Shown here one piece after another: positions 9,362 through 16,732 of a stretch of DNA of 64,000 nucleotides (positions within the stretch are counted from its first letter, which is position 1; each line of letters opens with the position of its first letter). This DNA is from Flavobacterium defluvii (lineage in GTDB: Bacteria > Bacteroidota > Bacteroidia > Flavobacteriales > Flavobacteriaceae), in the NCBI RefSeq assembly GCF_900129555.1, contig NZ_FQWC01000001.1:248001-312000 (forward strand), written 5' to 3'. The position numbers and the translations under genes were made by a program. Under the pieces are notes generated by a model, which saw only the letters and a list, made by a program, of their open reading frames with translations, did not search any database and was not told the origin of the DNA.

Positions 9362-9544
9362 AAAGGCGAACTTCTGCACAGCACTATAACATATACAGTC
9401 TAGGTTTTTTCGACTATAAAAGCCCCAAAAACATCTACAATAGATTTATGTAAATAAATATTTCATTCGACCATAAAAACCACCATTTTGTCTATCAAAA
9501 AGGGGCATACATATATCTTCTTTTTTTTAAAACCTTCTCCAACC

Positions 9545-9552
9545 TACTTTTG
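9545..9552 (+). promoter_or_regulatory. -7 element for the barrel-Kelch-DUF4907-kinase cluster
   Basis: TACTTTTG matches TAnnTTTG and ends 17 nt before the ATG at 9569. No TTG box is visible at about 19 nt upstream, where the sequence is a long T-tract. Bases 9362-9544 between the two divergent promoters contain no gene. Confidence 0.4.
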
Positions 9553-9568
9553 AACCAATAAAGAAGTA

Positions 9569-10405
9569 ATGAAAATAAGGTTAATAATTTGTTCGGTTTT
9601 TTTTGTGTCATTTCTAAATATGAAAGCGCAGGAAAAATTTTCGGTAAACATGAATTTAAAAACAGAACCTACTGATAATATAAATTTTACCGAAACAAAT
9701 GTTGGGTTATTATTTAGCAAAGAAATAAATCCAAAAAGCCGTATAACAAATACATTAGAATATTCAAATTTGAATTTAAACTACGATTTAGATAAATATG
9801 AACCGTTTCAGGAATTAGATCAGTTTCAAAAAATTCAAAACAAATTTGAATTTTCGCATCAAATATCAAATGCAACAAAATTAAATTTTGGAATTACACC
9901 TGGATTTAATTTCCAGCAAAATTTAAGCTTTTCTGATTTTACACTTTTAGGAAATTTTGAAATATCACAGCAATTAAGTTCAAAAACAACAATAAGTATT
10001 GGAGCAGCGAGAACAAGCATTTTTGGAAATCCTAAATTTCTGCCTTTTGCATCAATAAATTATAAGCCAAACGATCAAACTAATTTACTGATAGGATTTC
10101 CAAATTCTGCTATTTCTTATTCAAATAATATTAGAAACAAGTTTAGTTTAAATAACAGTTTTAACGGAAGTTTTTACAATATTCAAAACAGCATAAATCA
10201 AAATGCTTCAAAAGCAGTTTTATCTCAAATGACAACATCATTTGAATATGAAAGAAATGTTGATAAAAACTGGTTTTTAAATTTTAAAGCCGGATATGAT
10301 TTTGATAAAAAATACAAATTAACCGATGATCATAACCATACCCTTTATGATTTTAATATAAGTAACGGATACGTTTTAGGAATAGGCATCAAATACAAAC
10401 AATAA
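9569..10405 (+). CDS. Outer-membrane beta-barrel protein, DUF6268-like
   Basis: A 278-aa secreted protein with a signal peptide (MKIRLIICSVFF... ending NMKAQ) followed by about 12 amphipathic strands rich in Phe, Asn and Leu. The motif LIGFPNSAISYSNNIRNKF resembles DUF6268 outer-membrane barrels; that assignment is tentative. The stop is 15 nt from the Kelch lipoprotein start, and the gene opens a five-gene cluster ending with a LytS/LytTR two-component pair. The likely role is an outer-membrane pore or anchor for the lipoproteins, which is inference. Confidence 0.6.
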   Translation: MKIRLIICSVFFVSFLNMKAQEKFSVNMNLKTEPTDNINFTETNVGLLFSKEINPKSRITNTLEYSNLNLNYDLDKYEPFQELDQFQKIQNKFEFSHQISNATKLNFGITPGFNFQQNLSFSDFTLLGNFEISQQLSSKTTISIGAARTSIFGNPKFLPFASINYKPNDQTNLLIGFPNSAISYSNNIRNKFSLNNSFNGSFYNIQNSINQNASKAVLSQMTTSFEYERNVDKNWFLNFKAGYDFDKKYKLTDDHNHTLYDFNISNGYVLGIGIKYKQ

Positions 10406-10420
10406 ATAAATTAATACACT

Positions 10421-11425
10421 ATGAATAATCTAAAAAAAGGAATATTATTCGCTACCCTGCTTTCGAGCTTGTTTTTTGTAAGCTGCAGCAACGACGATGA
10501 AGATGAATTAGTAGGAAACTGGATAAAAAAATCGGCGTTTGACGGTCCTGCAAGATCTAGTGCAACATGTTTTGTTATTGGAGACTTTGCTTATATCGCA
10601 ACAGGTTATACCGGAGACGAATATTTAAAAGATTTATGGGCTTATAACTCAACTGGAGATTACTGGGAACAAAAAGCAAATTTTACAGGAGTAGGAAGAA
10701 GTTCTGCATCTGCTTTTACATTAAATGACAAAGGTTATGTTGGCCTTGGTTATGATGGTACAAATAAACTAAAAGATTTCTATCAATACGACCCAACTAG
10801 CAACAGCTGGACTCAAAAAGCAGATTTTGCCGGAACAGGACGCTACGGTGCTGTAGGTTTTCAGGCTGGAGGAAAAGCATTTTTTGGAACTGGTTACGAT
10901 GGTAATTATTTAAAAGATTTTTATCAATATGACGATCAGGCTAATACATGGACACTAGTAAACGGCTTTAGCGGTAATAAAAGACGCAACGCAACGGTTT
11001 TTGTAATTTCTGATAAAGCATATTTAGTTACCGGAGTTAATAATGGTGTGTATCAGGAAGATTTCTGGGAATTTAATCCTGCAACTGATACATGGACAAG
11101 AAAAAGAGATATCGATAAAGATACAAATGATGATTATTCCTGGAATGATGACTATGCTATCACAAGATCAAACGCTTCTAGTTTTTCTATGAACGGATTG
11201 GGATATGTTGTAGGCGGAGAAAACATTAAAACTGTTTGGGAGTATAATCCTTCTACAGATCTTTGGGAAGAAAGAACTGCCATGGAGGGGGCAACAAGAA
11301 CTGATGCTGTAGGTTTTGCCATTAACAATCGTGGATTTTATATGTTAGGAAGAGTTGGTTCGACTTATTATGATGATGCCTGGGAATTTAGACCACAAGA
11401 TGAACAAAGCGACGATGATAATTAA
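10421..11425 (+). CDS. Kelch-repeat lipoprotein
   Basis: A 334-aa predicted lipoprotein: signal sequence with lipobox FFVSCSND (Cys about residue 22), an acidic linker, then five to six Kelch-type repeats. Each repeat has a variant of GYVGLGYDG..LKDFYQYDP..NSWTQKADF, with the paired Tyr/Trp positions of a Kelch beta-propeller. Bacterial Kelch propellers bind glycans or act as sialate mutarotases, but no NanM-type active site is evident. The acidic residues after Cys (NDDEDE) resemble the lipoprotein export signal of Bacteroidota and suggest surface exposure. It sits between an outer-membrane barrel and a DUF4907 lipoprotein and probably senses or binds an extracellular ligand. Confidence 0.8.
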   Translation: MNNLKKGILFATLLSSLFFVSCSNDDEDELVGNWIKKSAFDGPARSSATCFVIGDFAYIATGYTGDEYLKDLWAYNSTGDYWEQKANFTGVGRSSASAFTLNDKGYVGLGYDGTNKLKDFYQYDPTSNSWTQKADFAGTGRYGAVGFQAGGKAFFGTGYDGNYLKDFYQYDDQANTWTLVNGFSGNKRRNATVFVISDKAYLVTGVNNGVYQEDFWEFNPATDTWTRKRDIDKDTNDDYSWNDDYAITRSNASSFSMNGLGYVVGGENIKTVWEYNPSTDLWEERTAMEGATRTDAVGFAINNRGFYMLGRVGSTYYDDAWEFRPQDEQSDDDN

Positions 11426-11744
11426 TAGTACACAATTCTTCTGGAGTAAAATCCAGAAGAATTTATTGTTTTTGATTCTTGTTTTATTAATGGCTTCCTG
11501 TACAAAAAAAGAAGTCTTAAAAACAGAATCATTTAGAACAAAATCGGGCTGGGGATATTCAATTTCTTATAAAAATAAAATCATCATTAAACAATCGATT
11601 ATTCCTGTTGTAAGTGACAATAAAAGTTTTGCATCAGAAGAAGATGCATTAAAAACGGCTCATTTAGTTGTAGACAAACTCAAACATAACTTATCGCCAA
11701 CAATAAGCAAAAATGAATTAATTTTATTAAAAATAAAATTATAA
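11415..11744 (+). CDS. DUF4907 family lipoprotein
   Basis: A small lipoprotein of 109 aa from the ATG at 11415, which overlaps the Kelch gene by 11 nt. A longer frame from 11355 would lie mostly inside the Kelch gene and displace the signal peptide. The signal sequence ends in the lipobox LLMASC, followed by the DUF4907 core GWGYSISYKNKIIIKQ and a helix with ASEEDALKTAHLVVDKL. The function of DUF4907 is unknown; in my recollection it accompanies Kelch-like proteins in Bacteroidota. The stop codon is followed immediately by the histidine kinase start, so translation is probably coupled. Confidence 0.75.
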   Translation: MIINSTQFFWSKIQKNLLFLILVLLMASCTKKEVLKTESFRTKSGWGYSISYKNKIIIKQSIIPVVSDNKSFASEEDALKTAHLVVDKLKHNLSPTISKNELILLKIKL

Positions 11745-12839
11745 ATGAAACTAGACGCCATTAAAAATACAAACTCAAATAAAATCCTGTTTCATGGTAT
11801 ACTCTGGGTTTTCTTTATTCTGACATCTTTAATTCAGTTTTATGAAAGCCCGTTTAGAATCAGTAATGATTTTTATGTACAATGGGCAACAGGAATTTTA
11901 TTGTTTTATCTGAATTATTTTTATTTGGTGCCTGCCCTTCTTTTACAAAAAAAATATTGGAAGTATTTTCTTTTCATTTTTGTTATTATCTCGGTTTTTA
12001 TGATCATCCGGATTAATTATTTTATTCCGGAGTTCAGGCATGCAAGACCCCGGATGTTTCCTCCCGAGGCCATTAATCTTTATAAAAATCACAGAGGCAG
12101 AGTGATGATGACAGCAGCAAAACAGCCCTTATTTTTTAAAATTGGACCATCGTTTTTCTATATTTTAATTATTACAATAAGTGCAGTTATTAGAACATTA
12201 ACAGAGTTTTACAATAATCAGCAAAATAAATTAATCGCCGAAACACACCGAACAAATACTGAATTGATATATCTGCGTAAGCAAACCAATCCGCATTTTT
12301 TATTCAATTCCTTAAATAGTATTTATTCCCTGGCACATAAAAAATCTGATTTGGTTCCTGATGCCATCGTAACTTTATCTGAATTAATGCGCTATATGCT
12401 TTATGAAACAGATAACAAAACGGTGGCTTTAGAGAAAGAAATCAATTACATTCAAAATTATATAGAACTGCAAAAACTTAGGCTTAATAATATTGAAGAC
12501 ATTGTAATAAACGTACACGGGAATACCAAAAACAAGTTTATTGAACCTTTGCTTTTGATTTCTTTTGTAGAAAATGCCTTTAAATACGGAACTGATTATA
12601 AAGGCGCAACGCATGTAAAAATTAAGATATTTATTTCAGAAAACAATCTTGATTTTTGGATTGAGAATACTATCGAAAACTATGAAAAAGATCCTGAAAA
12701 TTCAGGAATTGGTCTTGTAAATATTCAAAGCCGACTTGATTTGCTTTATCCTGACGCACATGAATTAACTATAAATCAGGATAATAAATTTTATCGCGTT
12801 CATCTAAGTCTTAAACTGGATGAAATTAAAACGCCATAA
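11745..12839 (+). CDS. LytS/YehU-type sensor histidine kinase
   Basis: A 364-aa membrane kinase with hydrophobic segments at about residues 13-35, 45-65, 72-92 and 130-150, then a His_kinase (LytS-type) domain. The phosphoacceptor is His184 in QTNPHFLFNSLNS. The N-box is FVENAFKYG (about residues 270-280) and the G-box GIGLVNIQSRLDLLYP. There is no separate periplasmic sensor domain of size; only loops between membrane segments and a stretch at about 95-128 could sense anything. It should phosphorylate the LytTR regulator encoded 119 nt downstream. Zero spacing to the DUF4907 gene implies that signal reception by the lipoproteins is linked to this kinase. Confidence 0.9.
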   Translation: MKLDAIKNTNSNKILFHGILWVFFILTSLIQFYESPFRISNDFYVQWATGILLFYLNYFYLVPALLLQKKYWKYFLFIFVIISVFMIIRINYFIPEFRHARPRMFPPEAINLYKNHRGRVMMTAAKQPLFFKIGPSFFYILIITISAVIRTLTEFYNNQQNKLIAETHRTNTELIYLRKQTNPHFLFNSLNSIYSLAHKKSDLVPDAIVTLSELMRYMLYETDNKTVALEKEINYIQNYIELQKLRLNNIEDIVINVHGNTKNKFIEPLLLISFVENAFKYGTDYKGATHVKIKIFISENNLDFWIENTIENYEKDPENSGIGLVNIQSRLDLLYPDAHELTINQDNKFYRVHLSLKLDEIKTP

Positions 12840-12855
12840 ATTTTATTCAGATAAT

Positions 12856-12947
12856 TTTAAAACTTAGTTAAGCTTTTTATGATAATTTTAAAACTTAATT
12901 GATTGGTTTAAAACTACTTTTGACTGCCAAAAACAATTTAAAACTTA
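12856..12947 (+). repeat. Four phased TTTAAAACTTA direct repeats before the LytTR regulator gene
   Basis: TTTAAAACTTA occurs at 12856-12866, 12887-12897 and 12937-12947, with a shortened copy TTTAAAACTA at 12907-12916. Start-to-start distances are 31, 20 and 30 nt, close to whole helical turns. The first two copies extend to GATAATTTTAAAACTTA. They fill the gap between kinase and regulator and end 12 nt before the regulator start. An operator for the regulator itself is a reasonable guess. Confidence 0.55.
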
Positions 12948-12958
12948 ATTTATAACAG

Positions 12959-13675
12959 ATGAAATGTGTAATTATAGACGATGAACCTTTAGCAGTTGAA
13001 TTATTAGAAGATTTTGTAAGCAAAGTTGATTCGCTAGAATTGTTAAATACTTTCAACAATGCCATTGATGCTGTTTCGTACATCAATCAGAACAATGTTG
13101 ATTTAATTTTTCTGGACATTCAAATGCCGCATTTCTCCGGAATAGATTTTCTAAATACAATAGAAAAAAAACCTTTAGTCATTTTTACAACTGCTTATTC
13201 TGATTATGCTGTAGAAGGCTTTAATCTTGGCGCAGTCGATTATTTGGTAAAACCAATTCCGTTTCATCGTTTTTTAAAATCGGTTGTCAGAGCACAGCAA
13301 ATTAATAATCCTGCTGCGACAGTTCAGGCAATTGCTGAAAACATTACAACTCCTGAAGCCGAACAGGATTTTATGTTTGTAAGAGCCGAATATGAAAACG
13401 TAAAAATGAATTTCTCTGATATTTTATTTATCGAAGGATTAAAGGATTACGTAAAAATTTATACGACAGATAATAAATTCACACTAACTTTAATAAGCTT
13501 AATTAAACTCGAAAACCTGCTCTCTAATAAAGGTTTTTCACGCATTCACAGATCGTACATTATCAATATAAAACACGTAAAATCTATTCAGAAAAATAAA
13601 GTTTTGATAAGTGACAAACGAATTCCTATTAGTGAAAGTTATAAAAATGCTTTCTTCGAAAAGATCAATTTATAA
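12959..13675 (+). CDS. LytTR-family response regulator
   Basis: A 238-aa regulator with an N-terminal receiver domain (acidic pair Asp7/Asp8, phosphoacceptor Asp53 in LIFLDIQMP, Thr in FTTAYS, Lys in YLVKPIPF) and a C-terminal LytTR DNA-binding domain at about 135-236 (DILFIEGLKDYVKIYT..., GFSRIHRSYIINIKHV). It is the cognate partner of the upstream LytS-type kinase. LytTR proteins bind pairs of direct repeats on one helical face, and such repeats lie just upstream. The stop abuts that of the convergent carbonic-anhydrase-like gene with no gap. Confidence 0.92.
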   Translation: MKCVIIDDEPLAVELLEDFVSKVDSLELLNTFNNAIDAVSYINQNNVDLIFLDIQMPHFSGIDFLNTIEKKPLVIFTTAYSDYAVEGFNLGAVDYLVKPIPFHRFLKSVVRAQQINNPAATVQAIAENITTPEAEQDFMFVRAEYENVKMNFSDILFIEGLKDYVKIYTTDNKFTLTLISLIKLENLLSNKGFSRIHRSYIINIKHVKSIQKNKVLISDKRIPISESYKNAFFEKINL

Positions 13676-14194
13676 TTATTCCTCGTTTTTAAACCAGCCG
13701 GAATACATTACGTAATTATTTGAAATACGCTCGATTTCACCAGCAAAATCAGATTGGTCAATATCTTTAACTTTTTTAGCAGGAACGCCCGCAAAAATAG
13801 TTCCTGAAGGTACAACCGTATTTTGAGTTAAAACTGCTCCGGCAGCAATTATCGAATTACTTTCGACAATGCAGTTATCCATAACAATAGATCCCATACC
13901 AATTAAAACATTGTCATGAATCGTACATCCGTGAACAATGGCATTATGTCCTATTGAAACATTGTTTCCTATAATTGTTGGGTGCTTTTGATACGTACAG
14001 TGAATTATAGCTCCGTCCTGAATGTTTACTTTATTTCCTATTTTAATAAAATGTACATCGCCGCGAACCACTGCATTAAACCACACGCTGCAAGATTCAC
14101 CAAAAGTAACATCGCCAACTATAGTTGCATTTTCGGCCACATAACAATCTTCCGGGATAGAAGGTGATTTTCCGTTTACAGATTTAATAAGCAT
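13676..14194 (-). CDS. Gamma-carbonic-anhydrase-like hexapeptide-repeat protein
   Basis: A 172-aa left-handed beta-helix protein of the gamma carbonic anhydrase/YrdA type. Hexapeptide turns run through residues 15-150, with the metal-binding His pattern visible in AIIHCTYQ, NVSIGHNAIVHGC. Members bind Zn or Fe as trimers; many bacterial homologues have no proven carbonic anhydrase activity, so the substrate is uncertain. The length is normal. It starts 10 nt upstream of a PorP/SprF-like gene's stop on the same strand, so the two may be cotranscribed, probably without functional meaning. Confidence 0.88.
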   Translation of the reverse strand: MLIKSVNGKSPSIPEDCYVAENATIVGDVTFGESCSVWFNAVVRGDVHFIKIGNKVNIQDGAIIHCTYQKHPTIIGNNVSIGHNAIVHGCTIHDNVLIGMGSIVMDNCIVESNSIIAAGAVLTQNTVVPSGTIFAGVPAKKVKDIDQSDFAGEIERISNNYVMYSGWFKNEE

Positions 14195-14204
14195 AACAAA
14201 TTTT

Positions 14205-15194
14205 TTAATTAATTGCCGGACAATTACAATCGTAACGTTCTTTTCGACAAAATAAATTTACACCCAAAGTGATCTGATGATATCCTCCGGTATCAAATTT
14301 TACGTCTCCCATAACCTGAGAGTAAGTATAAGCAAACATAAAGTTTTTAAAATTAACACCTACAATTGGGGTAAAATATTGCAATTTTTGAGAAGAAACA
14401 CCACTTCCTGAACTAAACTCAGCTCCATCAAAGCTTCTTCTGTACGATAAAGCGGCCCACAAACTTCCGAAATCTAAATTCTTATACGCCTTTAAGTTTA
14501 AGTCAATAGATTTTTCTTTTGTCTGATCAAATAATTGAAATAAAACAGACGGTTCCCAAGTAATCTTATCTCTTTTACCAAAAACATAACCTGCACTCAA
14601 AAGGTATTTTCTTAAATTATCACTTTCATAATCAGTATATAATTCTCTTCTGGTTTCAAGAACGCCCTGAACTGTTGCATGAACATAAAAATCAAGATAA
14701 TTATAAGATGCTCCTATATCTAAATTGAAATAAGAATCTTTTTGAATCGAACCAAAAACAATTGGATCAAAAGTGCCGCCAAATTTTGTTTCATCTAACT
14801 GATTCTGAATCAATCCTCCGCTAATACCAAAAGAAAGCTGATTTAAATCGACCTCGTCTCTCGAAAATAAAATATGGTGCGCGTAAGTAAGTTTAACTCC
14901 TTTTTCAGAATGGTAACCGTTTTTATCATTAAAAACAATAATTCCGGCTCCAGAACGCTCTCCTACTCTACCATTAAAACTTAAGGTTTGAAGAGAAGGA
15001 GCGTCTTCTTGTCCAAACCACTGTTTTCTGGCTGTTAATCTGATTTTTGCACAATTTGCTGCCCCAGCCATTGAAGGGTGAATCAAATAGTAGTTATCAG
15101 ACAAATAATCTGAATAAACCGGGATTCCTTCTTGTGAATATGTATAAAAAGATGTTATTAAAAAAACAATTAATAACCTGATTTTTAATTTCAT
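14205..15194 (-). CDS. PorP/SprF family type IX secretion system membrane protein
   Basis: A 329-aa outer-membrane barrel with a signal peptide (about 20 residues) and the family start GIPVYSDYLSDNYYLIHPSMAGAANCAKIRLTAR, in which an NP or HP..AG motif follows the first strand. PorP/SprF proteins help export or anchor T9SS substrates, especially those with type-B C-terminal domains. No large adhesin gene is adjacent, so this is an orphan copy; its client is probably encoded elsewhere. A second family member lies at 50196-51107 next to a giant adhesin. The C-terminus NLFCRKERYDCNCPAIN has three cysteines, unusual for a barrel end. Confidence 0.85.
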   Translation of the reverse strand: MKLKIRLLIVFLITSFYTYSQEGIPVYSDYLSDNYYLIHPSMAGAANCAKIRLTARKQWFGQEDAPSLQTLSFNGRVGERSGAGIIVFNDKNGYHSEKGVKLTYAHHILFSRDEVDLNQLSFGISGGLIQNQLDETKFGGTFDPIVFGSIQKDSYFNLDIGASYNYLDFYVHATVQGVLETRRELYTDYESDNLRKYLLSAGYVFGKRDKITWEPSVLFQLFDQTKEKSIDLNLKAYKNLDFGSLWAALSYRRSFDGAEFSSGSGVSSQKLQYFTPIVGVNFKNFMFAYTYSQVMGDVKFDTGGYHQITLGVNLFCRKERYDCNCPAIN

Positions 15195-15282
15195 GATGGG
15201 TGGTTAGTTAGTCTAATTTTTTCACTCTTAATAATTTCGTACGAATTATCTCGAAAGAGTCTTAATTATTTTATTAAAAAAC

Positions 15283-15290
15283 CAAATATA
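15283..15290 (-). promoter_or_regulatory. -7 element for the orphan PorP/SprF gene
   Basis: TATATTTG on the minus strand, about 89 nt upstream of the ATG at 15194. It forms a divergent promoter pair with the element at 15315-15322. Confidence 0.35.
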
Positions 15291-15314
15291 GGTAATAGTA
15301 GAAAATAACTTTAG

Positions 15315-15322
15315 TAAATTTG
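15315..15322 (+). promoter_or_regulatory. -7 element for the nfuA-like gene
   Basis: TAAATTTG fits TAnnTTTG. It ends 15 nt before the ATG at 15338 and overlaps the TTG at 15320, ruling out that codon as a start. Confidence 0.45.
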
Positions 15323-15337
15323 CAAAAAATTACTACC

Positions 15338-16237
15338 ATGACAAAAATCACTATAAAAGAAACACAAAATCCTACTATTTTAAAGTTCGAATTTGAAGAT
15401 TTCATTACTCAAAATCAAAACTTTGAGTTCAAAAATATCGACGAAGCAAATGCTTCGCCTTTAGCACAGCAATTGTTTTACCTTCCGTTTGTTAAAACCG
15501 TTTATATTTCAGGGAATTTCATTGCAATCGAAAGATACAGCATTGTAGACTGGAATGATGTAAAAGAAGATGTTGCAGAGCAGATTGCAGCATTTGTAGA
15601 CAAAGGCGGAGTTATTATAAAAGCTGACGAAAACAAAGCTAAAAAACATCCTATTACAGTTTACGGAGAAACAACTCCAAACCCTGCTGCTTTAAAATTT
15701 GTTGTTAGCAGAATGCTGACTAGAAATGCTGTAGAATATAAAAACATTGACCAGACAGCTTCTTCACCGCTGGCTCAGGAATTATTCAAATTCCCTTATG
15801 TGAAAGAAGTATTTATTGATGAAAATTACATTTCGGTTACTAAATACGAAATCAACGACTGGTCTGAAATTACTCTGGAATTAAGAACATTTATCAAGCA
15901 ATTTATCGAAAACGGAGGAACTGTTTTAGACGAAAGTTTAATCCAGACTACTACTAAAAATGATGTTGCAAAAGATGAGGCTTTTGATAAACTTGATGTT
16001 ACGTCTCAGCAAATCATTAATATTCTTGAAGAATATGTAAAACCTGCAGTTGCTGCCGATGGTGGAAATATCGCTTTTGACTCTTATAACGAAGATGACA
16101 AAACGGTAAAAGTTATTTTACAAGGTGCCTGCAGCGGTTGCCCTTCATCTACATTTACTTTAAAAAGCGGTATCGAAAATATGCTGAAAAGTATGCTGAA
16201 TGATGAAGCTATTAAAGTTGAAGCTTTGAATGCATAA
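15338..16237 (+). CDS. NfuA-like Fe-S cluster carrier with two scaffold N domains
   Basis: A 299-aa iron-sulfur carrier. Residues ~3-92 and ~105-190 are two copies of the Nfu N-terminal domain, each with a core like ASPLAQ.LF..P.VK.V. A NifU C-terminal domain (~215-297) carries the cluster-binding pair CSGC in GACSGCPSS. Such proteins receive 4Fe-4S clusters from the SUF machinery and deliver them to apo-enzymes in the cytoplasm. Typical bacterial NfuA has one degenerate N domain; two tandem ones are, to my knowledge, usual in Bacteroidota. The ATG at 15338 was preferred over TTG 15320, which overlaps the promoter. It is followed by a clear terminator. Confidence 0.88.
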   Translation: MTKITIKETQNPTILKFEFEDFITQNQNFEFKNIDEANASPLAQQLFYLPFVKTVYISGNFIAIERYSIVDWNDVKEDVAEQIAAFVDKGGVIIKADENKAKKHPITVYGETTPNPAALKFVVSRMLTRNAVEYKNIDQTASSPLAQELFKFPYVKEVFIDENYISVTKYEINDWSEITLELRTFIKQFIENGGTVLDESLIQTTTKNDVAKDEAFDKLDVTSQQIINILEEYVKPAVAADGGNIAFDSYNEDDKTVKVILQGACSGCPSSTFTLKSGIENMLKSMLNDEAIKVEALNA

Positions 16238-16264
16238 AATTTAAATTTAGATAAAAAACAGAAG

Positions 16265-16287
16265 CGCCTCAATTGAGGCGTTTTTTT
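16265..16287 (+). terminator. Rho-independent terminator after the nfuA-like gene
   Basis: CGCCTC-AATT-GAGGCG, a perfect 6-bp stem with a 4-nt loop, followed by seven T. Confidence 0.85.
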
Positions 16288-16314
16288 ATATCAATTAATT
16301 AATGAGAAATTAAA

Positions 16315-16343
16315 TTGTTTTTCTCTAAAAATAATTAATATTG
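16315..16343 (+). promoter_or_regulatory. Possible promoter of the small acidic protein gene
   Basis: TTG at 16315-16317, an 18-nt spacer, then TAATATTG (one mismatch to TAnnTTTG) at 16336-16343, 27 nt before the ATG. Confidence 0.35.
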
Positions 16344-16369
16344 TAATCGTAACTAATCAATTTAAAACC

Positions 16370-16642
16370 ATGGGATTATCATCATTTTTTAGCAATTTAT
16401 TCGGTTCTGCCAAAGAAACTACAGCAGATTTGGCTCATGAAGCCGAAAACACTTTTGAAGAAGTTAAAGAAGCTGCAGAACCTATACTTGAAAATGCCGC
16501 TGATTTAATTAATGATGTATTTGATTCTATAAAAGAAGTGATTTCAGAAAATACAAATCCTGATTACGAACTTGTATCTGAAACGGTTGTTGATGTAAGC
16601 GAAGACGGCGTAACCGAATCAGACTCAGAAGAAGAGAAGTAA
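16370..16642 (+). CDS. Small acidic protein of unknown function
   Basis: A 90-aa protein that I do not recognise. It begins MGLSSFFSNLFGSAKETT, then has an Ala/Glu-rich amphipathic helical stretch (about 20-60) and a strongly acidic, Ser/Glu-rich end. No signal peptide or Cys. The gene is monocistronic: a terminator precedes it, it has its own possible promoter, and a hairpin follows it. The first residues could form a membrane-active amphipathic helix. It resembles small stress-type proteins (YtxH or LEA-like) in composition only. Coding status is supported by the clean frame and favourable codon use, not by a known family. Confidence 0.6.
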   Translation: MGLSSFFSNLFGSAKETTADLAHEAENTFEEVKEAAEPILENAADLINDVFDSIKEVISENTNPDYELVSETVVDVSEDGVTESDSEEEK

Positions 16643-16676
16643 TTCTAACTCTTTTCATATAAAAACAAAATATATT

Positions 16677-16684
16677 TATATTTG
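16677..16684 (+). promoter_or_regulatory. -7 element upstream of mscS
   Basis: TATATTTG followed by C matches TAnnTTTG. It lies 13 nt before a terminator-like hairpin, so transcripts started here would meet the hairpin before reaching mscS. Confidence 0.4.
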
Positions 16685-16696
16685 CAGCATTAATTT

Positions 16697-16721
16697 ACCT
16701 TCTCTTAGAGAAGGTTTTTTT
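16697..16721 (+). terminator. Terminator-like hairpin between the acidic protein gene and mscS
   Basis: CCTTCTC-TTA-GAGAAGG (7-bp stem, extended by one A-T pair) with a run of seven T. It ends 12 nt before the mscS ATG. It may end the upstream transcript or attenuate mscS. Confidence 0.7.
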
Positions 16722-16732
16722 ATTCAAAAAAT

